A stretch of DNA of 64,000 bases from JAQGMJ01 sp036498945 (GCA_036498945.1 DASYEQ010000107.1:1-64000); one strand, 5' to 3'. Counted from the stretch's first letter, positions 52,095 through 60,120 are shown. Notes: generated from the letters alone by a model not told the origin. Program-made: numbers and translations.

Positions 52095-52211
52095 GTTGAG
52101 GAGCCGCTCGTTGTACCGGTACGGACAGGCCCTCGCGATGCGGCGTTTTTCATCGAGGCGCCGTGCGGAAAACGCGGGTGCGCGAAGTTGTTTCAGAGAC
52201 GCATCGCGGCC

Positions 52212-52226
52212 GGGCACGATGCTTGC
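52212..52226 (+). promoter_or_regulatory. Candidate sigma-54 promoter of the membrane protein gene at 52283
   Basis: GGGCACGATGCTTGC has a perfect GGCACG block, a perfect TTGC block and exact spacing, which makes it one of the best matches in the window. The predicted start is about 45 bases before the ATG. Confidence 0.78.
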
Positions 52227-52282
52227 CACTTGGTTCGTGCGCGGCGCAACACCGCGCCATATCAAACAATTGGGGGTCCGCC

Positions 52283-53005
52283 ATGAATTTCGCAGCTGTC
52301 GAGCTTGCCCATGTGACACAGGGTGATGTGCGCCCGGGCATCCGCTGGAGTAGCGTTTTTGCCGGTATCTGCGTAGGAATTGCCGTTTACGCGCTGGCGA
52401 TGCTGGTTGGTGTTTGCGTCGGCCTGGTGAACGGCCTGATCGACAACCCACAGGTGTCGGTCGCCGCACTGGGCTGGAACCTGGTCAGTGCGTTGGGCGC
52501 GGCGCTGCTTGGTACCTTTGTTGCTGCCCGCAGCGCCGATTTGCGGCGCGCGGCGGAAGGCGCAATGCACGGCCTGGTGGTGTGGGCGGGGGCGGCGTTG
52601 CTGATGCTGCTGATCGGACTCACATTGGTGCGCGATGTCGCCCATTCCGCCGTGCTTCTGATGGCGGCCGGCGAGGGTAGTGCAACTTCGCAGACCTTGC
52701 TGGAGCGCAGCGCGCAGGGCGATGTGAGGATGGTGGATGTGGGCGCCCCCGTGGTCAGAAGCGACACGCCGAGCAACGCGCGCGCTGATCGCAGCGAATG
52801 GCGCGAGATGGCAGCGCCCGCGCCCGTCGCCGGGGCGCAGGCGACTGAGGTTTCCGCCTATGCGGCACTGATGGTCTGCGCGGCGCTGGCGATTTCATTC
52901 TTCGGCGCGATCGCCGGCGGCCTTTTGGGAACGCGGGCGCCGCGCCGCGACGACCCGCTCGACCACGCGGACTGGCAGGCCGCGCCGGGCGACTTTCAGG
53001 GCTAG
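52283..53005 (+). CDS. Membrane protein of unknown function
   Basis: A 240-residue protein with four predicted helices: two near the N-terminus (SSVFAGICVGIAVYALAMLVGV and a WNLVSALGAALLGTFVA segment), one at LVVWAGAALLMLLIGLTLV, and one near the C-terminus (AALMVCAALAISFFGAIAGGLLG), with a polar loop of about 60 residues before the last. The arrangement resembles uncharacterised glycine-rich membrane proteins with stress genes. It is divergent from rpoN with its own strong -24/-12 element. No enzyme motif is visible. Confidence 0.72.
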   Translation: MNFAAVELAHVTQGDVRPGIRWSSVFAGICVGIAVYALAMLVGVCVGLVNGLIDNPQVSVAALGWNLVSALGAALLGTFVAARSADLRRAAEGAMHGLVVWAGAALLMLLIGLTLVRDVAHSAVLLMAAGEGSATSQTLLERSAQGDVRMVDVGAPVVRSDTPSNARADRSEWREMAAPAPVAGAQATEVSAYAALMVCAALAISFFGAIAGGLLGTRAPRRDDPLDHADWQAAPGDFQG

Positions 53006-53024
53006 GGGCGGGGCGGTCGATCTG

Positions 53025-53228
53025 TCAGCCGCGGTAGCGTGATTCGAAGCGGGCCAACTGCTGCTCGGCTTCATCCTTCGAGACGCCGTAGGCATGCTGG
53101 ATCTTCCCCGCCAATTGCTCCCGCTTGCCGTCGATGACGTCGAGGTCGTCGTCGGTGAGTTTGCCCCATTGCTCCTTGATCTTGCCTTTGGCCTGTTTCC
53201 AGTTGCCTTCTATTCGGTCCCAGTTCAT
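53025..53228 (-). CDS. CsbD-family stress protein
   Basis: A 67-residue protein beginning MNWDRIEGNWKQAKGKIKEQWGKLTDDDLDVIDGKREQL, the textbook CsbD signature, ending with YGVSKDEAEQQLARFESRY. AGGAG lies seven bases before the ATG. CsbD proteins are small, helical and induced by general stress, with unknown mechanism. In Bacillus csbD is under sigma-B; here a -24/-12 element (53303-53317) suggests sigma-54 takes that role. Confidence 0.93.
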   Translation of the reverse strand: MNWDRIEGNWKQAKGKIKEQWGKLTDDDLDVIDGKREQLAGKIQHAYGVSKDEAEQQLARFESRYRG

Positions 53229-53268
53229 TGCGTCATCTCCTGAGGTTGGTGGTTCGCGCGCGAAGCGC

Positions 53269-53295
53269 GGCTGAGGTGGCTGAGGTGGCTAAGGT
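53269..53295. repeat. Three tandem 9-base repeats over the csbD start region
   Basis: GGCTGAGGT, GGCTGAGGT and GGCTAAGGT follow one another at 53269-53277, 53278-53286 and 53287-53295. They overlap the predicted csbD transcription start and leader. Confidence 0.85.
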
Positions 53296-53302
53296 GAAAA
53301 TC

Positions 53303-53317
53303 GCAACGGCTATGCCC
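53303..53317 (-). promoter_or_regulatory. Candidate sigma-54 promoter of csbD
   Basis: On the minus strand: GGGCATAGCCGTTGC, with GGCA, exact spacing and a perfect TTGC. It shares GGGCATAGC with the hemerythrin promoter at 55979. The predicted start is about 60 bases before the csbD ATG. Confidence 0.7.
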
Positions 53318-53363
53318 AGCGCCGCGTTGTATGACCACGGCGTGTAGGACAGCAGCGCCACAC

Positions 53364-53378
53364 GGGTACATCGCTTGC
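53364..53378 (+). promoter_or_regulatory. Candidate sigma-54 promoter of the small secreted protein gene
   Basis: GGGTACATCGCTTGC, followed by A, has a perfect -12 block, AC in the -24 block and exact spacing. The predicted start is about 47 bases before the ATG at 53437. Confidence 0.66.
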
Positions 53379-53436
53379 ACGTCAATGATGCGTAGGCGGG
53401 CGCCTGCGCGAGGTTGGAATCACCAGGAGTGTGATC

Positions 53437-53718
53437 ATGCGTACAAGTCAGTGTCTTTTCGGAATGACGCTCGCCACCGGCCTACTGGGAGCAAGTGTGT
53501 TGCAGACCCAGGCCGCCGAGCCGGCTCAGGTCAAACCTGCTGTCTCCTGTAGTGCCAAACAGGCGCATTCTGCCAAGGGCTGCCCGGTGAAAAATATCCG
53601 GGCGCAGGCGCAAGTGGTTCAGCCCACCAAGGCCGCGCTGAACCTCCAGGTCTGTGAGCGACTGCAAAGCCAGGTGGAGCGCGACACCTGCCTGAATCGG
53701 GTGGAGGCAACTGCCTGA
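53437..53718 (+). CDS. Small exported Cys-containing protein
   Basis: A 93-residue protein with a signal peptide (cleavage near TQA-AE) and two Cys pairs in the mature part (SCSAKQAHSAKGCPV and VCERLQSQVERDTC). AGGAG seven bases before ATG 53437 decides the start over an upstream GTG. I do not recognise the family. It diverges from csbD, each with its own -24/-12 element. Confidence 0.7.
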   Translation: MRTSQCLFGMTLATGLLGASVLQTQAAEPAQVKPAVSCSAKQAHSAKGCPVKNIRAQAQVVQPTKAALNLQVCERLQSQVERDTCLNRVEATA

Positions 53719-54079
53719 TCATCGGTTTATCGGAAAGTCTTACCGATAGCGTGCAAATTCTGCAGTTCCAGGGAGGAACTGCCATTCAGCCCCAGGGTCT
53801 GAGTAAAGGTAGAAGCTTGTTTTAGTCGCGCTACTTTCTCAGAGGGGAAAGGCGCCTTGCGCTGCCGATTCAACCGGCCGTGCCGTTCGTAGGAACGGAA
53901 ATTGCTGCGCGCGACTTCTTGGATAGTCCGGTCCTGTTTCCGCCCCTGATTTTTTCCGCTTCCGTGTAGGACAACGGATGTCAGGAGTTGGCGCGATTTG
54001 AATCTATAATCGACGCGAAACGGGGCAAGGCCGGACCGCCCACGGACGTCAAGCTCCCAAAAACCTAAGGAAAACGCGC
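53719..54079 (+). promoter_or_regulatory. Regulatory region of the NtrC-type gene, with sigma-54 and sigma-70 elements
   Basis: The 361-base gap starts with a TATCGG/CCGATA hairpin (53729-53749) that may end the previous transcript. AGGAACGGAAATTGC at 53891-53905, followed by T, is a good -24/-12 element, about 160 bases ahead of the activator gene. A perfect TATAAT lies at 54005-54010 with a poorer -35, so basal sigma-70 transcription is also likely. A 120-codon reverse frame across this region has no ribosome site or family features and is not called. AAGGAA lies eight bases before the activator ATG. Confidence 0.55.
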
Positions 54080-55489
54080 ATGCCATTGGCACTGATTGTC
54101 GATGACGACCCGATTGCCTGCGAAGCCCTGGCCGAACTGGTCGCGCAGCAGCGGTTTTCGACGATTACCGCCGGCTCGCTCGCCGAAGCGCGCGAGGCAC
54201 TGGCGAAATCGCCCGACGTGATCCTGCTCGACCTGGTGTTGCCGGACGGCAACGGCATGGACCTGGTGGGGGACGTCGCACATACCAGTACGGAAGTGAT
54301 CCTGATCACCGGCCACGCCAGTATCCAGACCTCGATCGAGGCGCTGCGCCGCGGTGTCACCGATTACCTGATCAAACCGGTGGACCTGGAGCAGTTGCGC
54401 GGCGTGTTGTCGCGCGTGGCTCGCCCCGAGGCGCTGAAAACCGAAGTCAATTCCCTGCGCGCCGAACTGCGCAACCTCGGCCGCTTCGGCCGCCTGGTGG
54501 GCAGTTCGCCCGGCATGCAAAAGCTGTACGACGAAGTCAGCCGTGTCGCGCCCACCGGCGCCACCGTGCTGATCACCGGCGAGAGCGGCACCGGCAAGGA
54601 GGTGGTGGCCGAAACCATCCACGAAGTGTCGCGGCGCAAGGACAAGCCATTCATCGCCGTCAACTGCGGCGCGATCTCGCCGCAACTGATGGAAAGTGAA
54701 TTGTTCGGCCACGAAAAGGGCAGCTTCACCGGTGCGCACCGCCAGCATCGCGGCTTTTTCGAACGCGCGCATGGCGGCACCCTGCTGCTGGACGAAGTCA
54801 CCGAGATGCCGCTGGATTTGCAGGTGAAGCTTCTGCGCGTGCTGGAAACGCGCACGGTGACGCGGGTGGGCTCGGACCAGCCGATCGTCACCGACGTGCG
54901 CGTGGTGGCGGCGACCAACCGCGACCCGGGCAACGCCGTGGCTGCCGGCAAGCTGCGCCAGGACTTGCTGTATCGCCTGCAGGTGTTCCCGCTCAACATA
55001 CCGCCGCTGCGCGAGCGCGGTGAGGACGTGGCGTACCTGGCCAAGCATTTCCTGGGCGAGCTCAACAAGGCTTCCGCGCTGAAGAAGGAATTCATGCCGG
55101 CCACCCTCGATCGCATGCGCATGCACGCCTGGCCCGGCAACGTACGCGAGTTGTGGAACGCCGTGCAGCACGCGTTCATCATGACCGACGACGGCTGGAT
55201 CGAGCCCGACGCGCTGCCGCTGCAGCTGGGCAAGCCGCCGGCCTCGCAGATGGTGATGCAGGCCGACGACGAGACTGTGATCCGCGTCTCCGTCGGCAAC
55301 AAGATCGCCGACGTCGAGGAGAAGCTGATCATCGCCACCCTGCGCCAGTGCGAGACCAAGGAAAAGGCGGCGCAGCTCCTGGGCATCAGCCTGAAGACCC
55401 TGTACAACCGCCTGCGCGCCTACGCCGAGCGCGACTCGGTTAGCGCTCCCCGCGCCGCCGAGGATCAGCAGACGCCACTCGGCGGATAG
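54080..55489 (+). CDS. NtrC-family sigma-54 activator with receiver domain
   Basis: A 469-residue three-domain regulator. The receiver domain covers residues 1-120 (phosphorylated Asp D51, acidic DDD at 8-10, Lys in YLIKPVD). The AAA+ domain has Walker A GESGTGKE at 167-174, Walker B GGTLLLDEV, and the sigma-54 contact loop at 214-219, GSFTGA (Ser for the first Ala of GAFTGA). A Fis-type helix-turn-helix closes it (KAAQLLGISLKTLYNRLRAY). It is the only enhancer-binding protein in the window and lies in the middle of the sigma-54 promoter island, so it is the obvious candidate activator. Confidence 0.94.
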   Translation: MPLALIVDDDPIACEALAELVAQQRFSTITAGSLAEAREALAKSPDVILLDLVLPDGNGMDLVGDVAHTSTEVILITGHASIQTSIEALRRGVTDYLIKPVDLEQLRGVLSRVARPEALKTEVNSLRAELRNLGRFGRLVGSSPGMQKLYDEVSRVAPTGATVLITGESGTGKEVVAETIHEVSRRKDKPFIAVNCGAISPQLMESELFGHEKGSFTGAHRQHRGFFERAHGGTLLLDEVTEMPLDLQVKLLRVLETRTVTRVGSDQPIVTDVRVVAATNRDPGNAVAAGKLRQDLLYRLQVFPLNIPPLRERGEDVAYLAKHFLGELNKASALKKEFMPATLDRMRMHAWPGNVRELWNAVQHAFIMTDDGWIEPDALPLQLGKPPASQMVMQADDETVIRVSVGNKIADVEEKLIIATLRQCETKEKAAQLLGISLKTLYNRLRAYAERDSVSAPRAAEDQQTPLGG

Positions 55490-55874
55490 TCGACAGCAGG
55501 TCGCCCAGTTCGGCCGGCTTGCGGAGTACCTCATCGTAGCCCGCCATGAGAGCGCGCGCCAGATCATCGGTGTGCGTGGTGCCGGTGAGGGCGATCGCCG
55601 GCATCGGCGCTTCGCCGTCCAGCGGGTGGCTGCGGATTTCGCTGATCAGGTCGTAGCCGTCTTCCTGCGGCATGTCGAGGTCGGAAATCAGCACGTCGGC
55701 GCGCCAGTGCGCAAGCAGGGCGCGCGCCTCCGCTACGCTGGCCGCGCTGCATGCCTCGGCGCCGAAAAAACGCAAAAGCTCAAGCAGCACTTCGCGCGTG
55801 TTGCGGTCATCGTCCACCACCAGGATGCGCAGGGCTAGCGGGGCGTCGGGTTGTTGCGGATATTTCGAATTCAC
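55440..55874 (-). CDS. Stand-alone response-regulator receiver protein
   Basis: A single receiver domain, 144 residues from GTG 55874, chosen for the AAGGAAGAA upstream and for its distance from the predicted promoter; GTG 55898 is the alternative. It has ILVVDDDRN, phospho-Asp in DVLISDLDMPQEDG, the Thr switch in IALTGTTH and Lys in VLRKPAELG. No output domain follows, so it may act as a phosphate sink or in a relay. Its 3' end overlaps the converging activator gene by 50 bases. Confidence 0.87.
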   Translation of the reverse strand: MNSKYPQQPDAPLALRILVVDDDRNTREVLLELLRFFGAEACSAASVAEARALLAHWRADVLISDLDMPQEDGYDLISEIRSHPLDGEAPMPAIALTGTTHTDDLARALMAGYDEVLRKPAELGDLLSTIRRVASADPRRRGER

Positions 55875-55917
55875 TTCTTCCTTGCAAATGCGTGGCACCG
55901 GCTACGCTAATCGGGCA

Positions 55918-55932
55918 GCAACTCGCAAGCCC
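55918..55932 (-). promoter_or_regulatory. Candidate sigma-54 promoter of the receiver gene
   Basis: On the minus strand: GGGCTTGCGAGTTGC, followed by T. It has GGC-x-x-G, exact spacing and a perfect -12 block. The predicted start is about 30 bases before GTG 55874. Confidence 0.62.
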
Positions 55933-55978
55933 ATGCGGCAAGCGGTGGGTACTGCGTACGAAAAGTCCCTTGTAGGAC

Positions 55979-55993
55979 GGGCATAGCTATTGC
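55979..55993 (+). promoter_or_regulatory. Candidate sigma-54 promoter of the hemerythrin gene
   Basis: GGGCATAGCTATTGC, followed by TTTTT, has GGCA, exact spacing, a perfect TTGCT and the T-run often seen after strong sigma-54 promoters. The predicted start is about 47 bases before the ATG at 56052. Confidence 0.75.
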
Positions 55994-56051
55994 TTTTTCA
56001 GCCTCACCGGCCGATTCCAGGCATGTTTCCATGTCCGCGAGGAAAAACACG

Positions 56052-56591
56052 ATGACCAGCAGCGAACCCCTGACGTCGACCACCAACCGCCTGTTGGCCG
56101 GCTTCGTCGCCGACGACGCCATCAGCATCCTGCGCGAAGACCATCGGCGCATCGACGAGTTGTTCCGCCAGTTCGACAAGGCGCAGGGTACCGAGGCCAA
56201 GGCCGAGCTGGCCAACCGCATCTGCAACGAACTGCTGATCCATGCGCACGTCGAGGACGAGATTTTCTATCCCGCCCTGCGCGAGGCAATGGACATGGAC
56301 GACCTGATGGACGAGGCCGACGTCGAACACCAGGCCGCCGCCCACCTGATCGCCGAGATCATGCGCATGCGGCCCGGCGCCGATCATTACGACGCCAAGG
56401 TGCGTGTCCTGGGCGACTATGTGCGCCATCACGTGCAGCAGGAGCAGAACCGCATGTTCTCCCAGGCCAGGCAGGCGCGCCTGAACATGCGCGCCCTGGG
56501 TGAGCAGATCATCGAGCGCAAGAAGGAACTGCAGGCCATCTCCCGTCCCTATCGCCCGCAGCATCTCGTGGCGCTGGAAAGCGCCATGTAA
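56052..56591 (+). CDS. Hemerythrin HHE-domain protein
   Basis: A 179-residue protein. ATG 56052 is preferred over 56031 because GAGGA lies eight bases upstream. The HHE cation-binding signature is present: ISILREDHRRIDELFRQF, then LLIHAHVEDEIFYPAL, VEHQAAAHLIAEI and YVRHHVQQEQNRMF, giving the His/Glu set for a diiron site. Such proteins bind O2, NO or iron and are linked to oxidative and nitrosative stress. A strong -24/-12 element lies upstream and two membrane-protein genes follow. Confidence 0.9.
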   Translation: MTSSEPLTSTTNRLLAGFVADDAISILREDHRRIDELFRQFDKAQGTEAKAELANRICNELLIHAHVEDEIFYPALREAMDMDDLMDEADVEHQAAAHLIAEIMRMRPGADHYDAKVRVLGDYVRHHVQQEQNRMFSQARQARLNMRALGEQIIERKKELQAISRPYRPQHLVALESAM

Positions 56592-56617
56592 GTTTTACGG
56601 CGCCGGTAACTTTTCCC
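56588..56617 (+). repeat. Two spaced copies of a GTAAsTTTT motif
   Basis: GTAAGTTTTACG (56588-56599) and GTAACTTTTCCC (56606-56617) have a period of 18 bases. They resemble, on the opposite strand, the exact 12-base repeats near rpoN (GTAAGTTTTTCC). The first overlaps the hemerythrin stop codon. A poor -24/-12 match (TGGCTCAGGGGCCGC) follows before the next gene. Confidence 0.4.
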
Positions 56618-56660
56618 GGGCGTGGCTCAGGGGCCGCGCTTGTTGAAGAACGCAAAGAAA

Positions 56661-57071
56661 ATGAAGTCGCAATCCAATACGCAGCAGCAGGAAGAGGCCG
56701 CAGACCCTCTCGACCCCACCCTCGCCGGTTCCATGCGGGCATGGTGGGCCAACATGCGCGGCCTGGGACGCGACTACCTCCTCCTGGCGGTGCTCGAAAT
56801 GCAGCGCGCCGGCATCGGCCTGGCGATGATGCTGGCCGCCTGCGTGGTGATCGCAGTGCTGGTGGTGACCGCATGGATGGCGCTGGTCGCGGGCCTGGTG
56901 GTATGGGCGGTCAATGCCGGCACCGCTTCCTGGCCGGTTGCGCTTTGCATTGCCGCCGCGGTAAACGTCATTCTCGCCGTCGTGATGGCGATGCAACTGC
57001 GCAGCCAGCTCACGCAAATCTTCCTCGGCGCCACCTTGCGGCAGTTGCGCGGCGAAGGGCGGGGGCATTGA
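56661..57071 (+). CDS. Holin-like membrane protein (Phage_holin_3_6 / YqjE type)
   Basis: A 136-residue protein with a polar N-terminus, a conserved amphipathic GSMRAWWANMRGLGRDYLLLAVLEMQRAG segment, two long membrane helices (about residues 52-76 and 82-110), and a short basic end. This matches the family annotated as phage holin but found in chromosomal stress operons beside YqjD/YqjK-type genes. It overlaps nothing, but the next gene starts one base after its stop, so they are coupled. An alternative GTG start at 56622 adds 13 residues. Confidence 0.75.
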   Translation: MKSQSNTQQQEEAADPLDPTLAGSMRAWWANMRGLGRDYLLLAVLEMQRAGIGLAMMLAACVVIAVLVVTAWMALVAGLVVWAVNAGTASWPVALCIAAAVNVILAVVMAMQLRSQLTQIFLGATLRQLRGEGRGH

Positions 57072-57072
57072 C

Positions 57073-57435
57073 ATGAGCCTGTTCTCGCCACTGTTTCGCT
57101 CGATCGATCGCGAAATCGAAGTCCTGGAGCGGCGCATCGAGTTGCGCCGCGGCCTGATCGCCAGCCGCGAACACGAGCTGCATGAACGCCTCGCCGCCGC
57201 CCTGACCTCGCCTGCCGCCTTCGCCGGCGCCGCTGCGCTGGGATTTTTCCTTGCGCGCGGCCGCCGCCGCGGGCCGGCCGCTGCCGGCGCGCGGCGTTCC
57301 GGCCTGATGGCACGGCTGGCCGGGGTGGCGGTGACACTGCTGCAGGCGCGCTACGGTTCGCCCTACCAGTGGATTGCGCGCATCGCCAGCAGCATGGTGG
57401 CACGCAGCCGGCAGGCAACCCCGCGCGACCGATGA
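57073..57435 (+). CDS. Small membrane-associated protein coupled to the holin-like gene
   Basis: A 120-residue protein with a charged N-terminal helix (FRSIDREIEVLERRIELRRGLIASREHELHERL), one hydrophobic segment (FAGAAALGFFLARGRRRG) and a basic C-terminus. The layout resembles the YqjD/ElaB/YqjK group of ribosome- or membrane-associated stationary-phase proteins, though the match is by pattern only. It begins one base after the holin-like stop. Confidence 0.65.
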   Translation: MSLFSPLFRSIDREIEVLERRIELRRGLIASREHELHERLAAALTSPAAFAGAAALGFFLARGRRRGPAAAGARRSGLMARLAGVAVTLLQARYGSPYQWIARIASSMVARSRQATPRDR

Positions 57436-57547
57436 AAGGCAGGGGGGAGGGGCGCGGTGCGTGGCGGCGATACATGCGGCATCGCCGCCGGCAGTCGGCC
57501 GGGCGCGGCGCAGCCGCGTGAGCATGCCGTGAGACCAGTATCCGGGA

Positions 57548-57562
57548 GGGCCGTGCGATTGC
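57548..57562 (+). promoter_or_regulatory. Candidate sigma-54 promoter of the hybrid kinase gene
   Basis: GGGCCGTGCGATTGC has GGC, exact spacing and a perfect TTGC; the rest of the -24 block is poor. It is about 100 bases upstream of ATG 57677, in a 240-base gap otherwise without features. Confidence 0.5.
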
Positions 57563-57676
57563 CGGCGATGTTTCGCGACACAGTCGGGATGCCGAACCCG
57601 CCACGCGGGTGCGCTGTCGCGCCCGCCATTGGCGGAGGCACGTGATGACCTGTCGCCCGCGCCCGGAGGCGATGCG

Positions 57677-59599
57677 ATGAGCGAGCGCCGCACCGTCATC
57701 CTCAACGTCGACGACAACGACGGCGCGCGCTTCGGCAAGAGCCGCGTGCTGCGCCTGGCCGGCTTCGAGGTGCTGGAGGCCGCTGACGGCGGCAGTGCGC
57801 TCGCCTATGTCGAATCGGCCATGCCCGACCTGGTGCTGCTGGACATGGTGCTGCCCGACATCAGCGGGCTGGAGGTGTGCAGGCGCATCAAGGAGAATCC
57901 GCGCACCGCGTCCATCCTCGTGCTGCAGACCTCGGGTCTGGCTACCGCGCCGGCCGACAAGGTGCGCGCGCTGGAAGGCGGTGCCGACAATTTCCTCGTG
58001 GTGCCGATCGAGCCGGCCGAGCTGGTGGCCAACGTGCGCGCGCTCCTGCGCCTGCGCTACGTCGAAGACGCCTACCGGCGCGTCGAGCTGGCGCTGAAGG
58101 AAAGCGAGGAGCGCTTTCGCCAGATCGCCGACAACATCACCGACGTATTCTGGATCTATGGTTTCGCGGAAAAACGCTTTCTCTACGTCAACCCCGCCTG
58201 TGCCCAGGTGTGGGGGTGCAGCCCGGCCGACATCTGCGCCGATCCGCAAGCCTGGTTTGCCGCCATCCACCCGGACGACCGCGAGGCGGCGCAGCGCGCC
58301 TTCTCGGGTCTTTCGCGCATCGGGGAATACGACATCGAGTACCGCATTGCCGCGGGTCCGGGCCAGAGCGGCCGTGCGCCCGGTCCGATCGCCCGCTGGG
58401 TGCGCGACCGCGGTTTCGTGGTGAAAGATGAGGCGGGCATGCCGTACCGCGCTGCCGGCATCGCCTCCGATACCACCATCGCGCGCGCTGCGGCCGACTT
58501 CCTGCGCGAATCGGACAAGCGCAAGGACGAATTCCTGGCCACCCTGGCGCACGAGTTGCGCAATCCGCTGGCGCCGATCCGCAGCGCCATCGACCTGCTG
58601 CAGATGTGGCAGCCGCAGCCGGCCGGCCCGGTGGCGCAGGCGCACGCGATGATCGCGCGCCAGGCCGGTCACCTGACGCGCCTGGTGGACGACCTGCTGG
58701 ACGTCGCCCGCATCACGCGCGGAAAGATCACCCTGAAGAGCGAGGACGCCGACCTTGCCGCCGCCGTCGGCGTGGCGCTGGAGACCATCCGGCCGCTGAC
58801 CGAAGAGCGGCGCCAGCACCTGATCGTCACCCTGCCGGCGGCACGCCCGATCGTGCGCGGCGATTTCGTGCGCCTGTCACAGATTGTCGGCAACCTGCTG
58901 CACAACGCTTCCAAATACAGCGCGCCGGGCGCGACGGTGCAGATCGAACTCGCTACCTCGGGTGATACGGTGCGCGTAGCGGTGCGCGACGACGGCATCG
59001 GCATCGAGCCGGAGCTGCTGGAGAAAGTGTTCGACCTGTTCGTCCAGGCCGACTTTCCGGCCGATGCGGCGCAAAGCGGCCTGGGCATTGGCTTGTCGCT
59101 GGTGCGGCGCCTGGTGGAAATGCATGGTGGCCGGGTGCAGGCCTCAAGCGGGGGGCGCGGGCACGGCAGCGAATTCTGCGTTACCTTTCCCCTGCTGCGC
59201 GAGGAGGGGGCGGCGGCGCCGGTCGCCGCGGTGCCGGCGATGATGACGGGCGGCAGCCGGCGTATCCTGGTGGTCGACGACAACGCGGACGCGGCCGACG
59301 CCATTTCCATCCTGCTCGAAAGCCACGGTCACCAGGTGCGTACCGCTTATGATGGACGGGAGGCCATGGGAACGATGCAGGCCTTTGGACCGGACGTGGT
59401 TTTGCTGGACATCGGGCTGCCGGGAATGAACGGCTACGAGTTGGCGCGGGAATTGCGAGGGATCGCCAAAGGCGTTCTGCTGATCGCACTGACCGGGTAC
59501 GGTCAGGACCGTGACCGGCGTCTTGCCAAGGAAGCGGGCTTTGATCATCATCTGACCAAGCCGGTCGATTTGGCGAGTTTGAATGCGTTGCTGGCCTGA
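57677..59599 (+). CDS. Hybrid sensor kinase: receiver-PAS-kinase-receiver
   Basis: A 640-residue cytoplasmic protein. ATG 57677 has GGAGG eight bases upstream. Order: receiver 1 (about 5-125, D56 in LLDMVLPD), PAS/PAC sensor (about 140-275), kinase H-box FLATLAHELRNPLAPIRSAIDLL (about 285), ATPase boxes HNASKYS, DDGIGIEPELLEKVF and GLGIGLSLVRRLVEMHGG, and receiver 2 (about 525-640, VLLDIGLPGMNGYEL). No membrane segment is visible, so it senses an internal signal or is driven through receiver 1. A further response regulator gene follows directly. Confidence 0.93.
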   Translation: MSERRTVILNVDDNDGARFGKSRVLRLAGFEVLEAADGGSALAYVESAMPDLVLLDMVLPDISGLEVCRRIKENPRTASILVLQTSGLATAPADKVRALEGGADNFLVVPIEPAELVANVRALLRLRYVEDAYRRVELALKESEERFRQIADNITDVFWIYGFAEKRFLYVNPACAQVWGCSPADICADPQAWFAAIHPDDREAAQRAFSGLSRIGEYDIEYRIAAGPGQSGRAPGPIARWVRDRGFVVKDEAGMPYRAAGIASDTTIARAAADFLRESDKRKDEFLATLAHELRNPLAPIRSAIDLLQMWQPQPAGPVAQAHAMIARQAGHLTRLVDDLLDVARITRGKITLKSEDADLAAAVGVALETIRPLTEERRQHLIVTLPAARPIVRGDFVRLSQIVGNLLHNASKYSAPGATVQIELATSGDTVRVAVRDDGIGIEPELLEKVFDLFVQADFPADAAQSGLGIGLSLVRRLVEMHGGRVQASSGGRGHGSEFCVTFPLLREEGAAAPVAAVPAMMTGGSRRILVVDDNADAADAISILLESHGHQVRTAYDGREAMGTMQAFGPDVVLLDIGLPGMNGYELARELRGIAKGVLLIALTGYGQDRDRRLAKEAGFDHHLTKPVDLASLNALLA

Positions 59600-59610
59600 A
59601 CAAAACGTAA

Positions 59611-60114
59611 ATGGCCGGCGGCGTGGTGCGGACGATGGAGGATCCGCTTTGGCAACGGGAGACTGGAAGGATGGAATTGGGAACCAAGATGACCGCGCAG
59701 GCGGCGGGCGCCGTGAACGACGCGGAAGGCACCGCGAGCGGCGGGCGCTGCGTGCTGGTGGTGGATGACAACCAGGACGCGGCCGAAAGCCTGGGCGTGT
59801 TGCTCGAGGTAATGGGCCACGAGGTGCATATTGCCTATGACGGTGAACAGGCGCTCGAAATGGCGGCTACGCTAGAGCCTGACGTCGTGCTGATGGACAT
59901 CAACCTGCCCAAGCTGAACGGCTACGACGCCGCGCAGCAGATGCGCGCCCTCGACAGCATGCGTGGCGCCACCCTGGTGGCCCTGACGGGTTGGGGCCAG
60001 GGCGAGCACCGCCAGCGTTCGCTCAACGCCGGCTTTGACCATCACTTGGTCAAGCCGGTCGGCCTGGAAGACCTCGAGGCGCTACTGGAACGCGCCGGGC
60101 GCCGCCCCCTCTGA
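59611..60114 (+). CDS. Response regulator with single receiver domain
   Basis: A receiver domain (VLVVDDNQDAAESLGVLLEVMGHEV, phospho-Asp in VVLMDINLPKLNG, Thr switch in VALTGWGQ, Lys in HLVKPVG) after a poorly conserved N-terminus of up to 45 residues. Starts at 59611, 59671 and 59689 are possible and none has a clear ribosome site. It closely resembles the C-terminal receiver of the hybrid kinase just upstream, suggesting duplication and a common phosphorelay. There is no output domain. Confidence 0.85.
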   Translation: MAGGVVRTMEDPLWQRETGRMELGTKMTAQAAGAVNDAEGTASGGRCVLVVDDNQDAAESLGVLLEVMGHEVHIAYDGEQALEMAATLEPDVVLMDINLPKLNGYDAAQQMRALDSMRGATLVALTGWGQGEHRQRSLNAGFDHHLVKPVGLEDLEALLERAGRRPL

Positions 60115-60120
60115 CGGCAG

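Noticed and set aside
53727..54092. 121-codon minus-strand frame in the gap before the activator gene
   Set aside because: It has no ribosome site or recognisable motif, and it covers promoter elements. A real gene cannot be wholly excluded.
55892..55906. TGGCACCGGCTACGC on the plus strand as a second hemerythrin promoter
   Set aside because: The spacing is right, but the -12 block is ACGC with two mismatches, and a much better element is at 55979.
56661..57071. Holin-like gene plus terminase-like gene as evidence of a prophage
   Set aside because: They are 9 kb apart among stress genes with no other phage functions; the holin label is a family name used for chromosomal membrane proteins.
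56774..58819. 681-codon open frame on the minus strand across the holin-like and hybrid kinase genes
   Set aside because: It is an antisense shadow; the plus-strand genes carry clear domains and ribosome sites.
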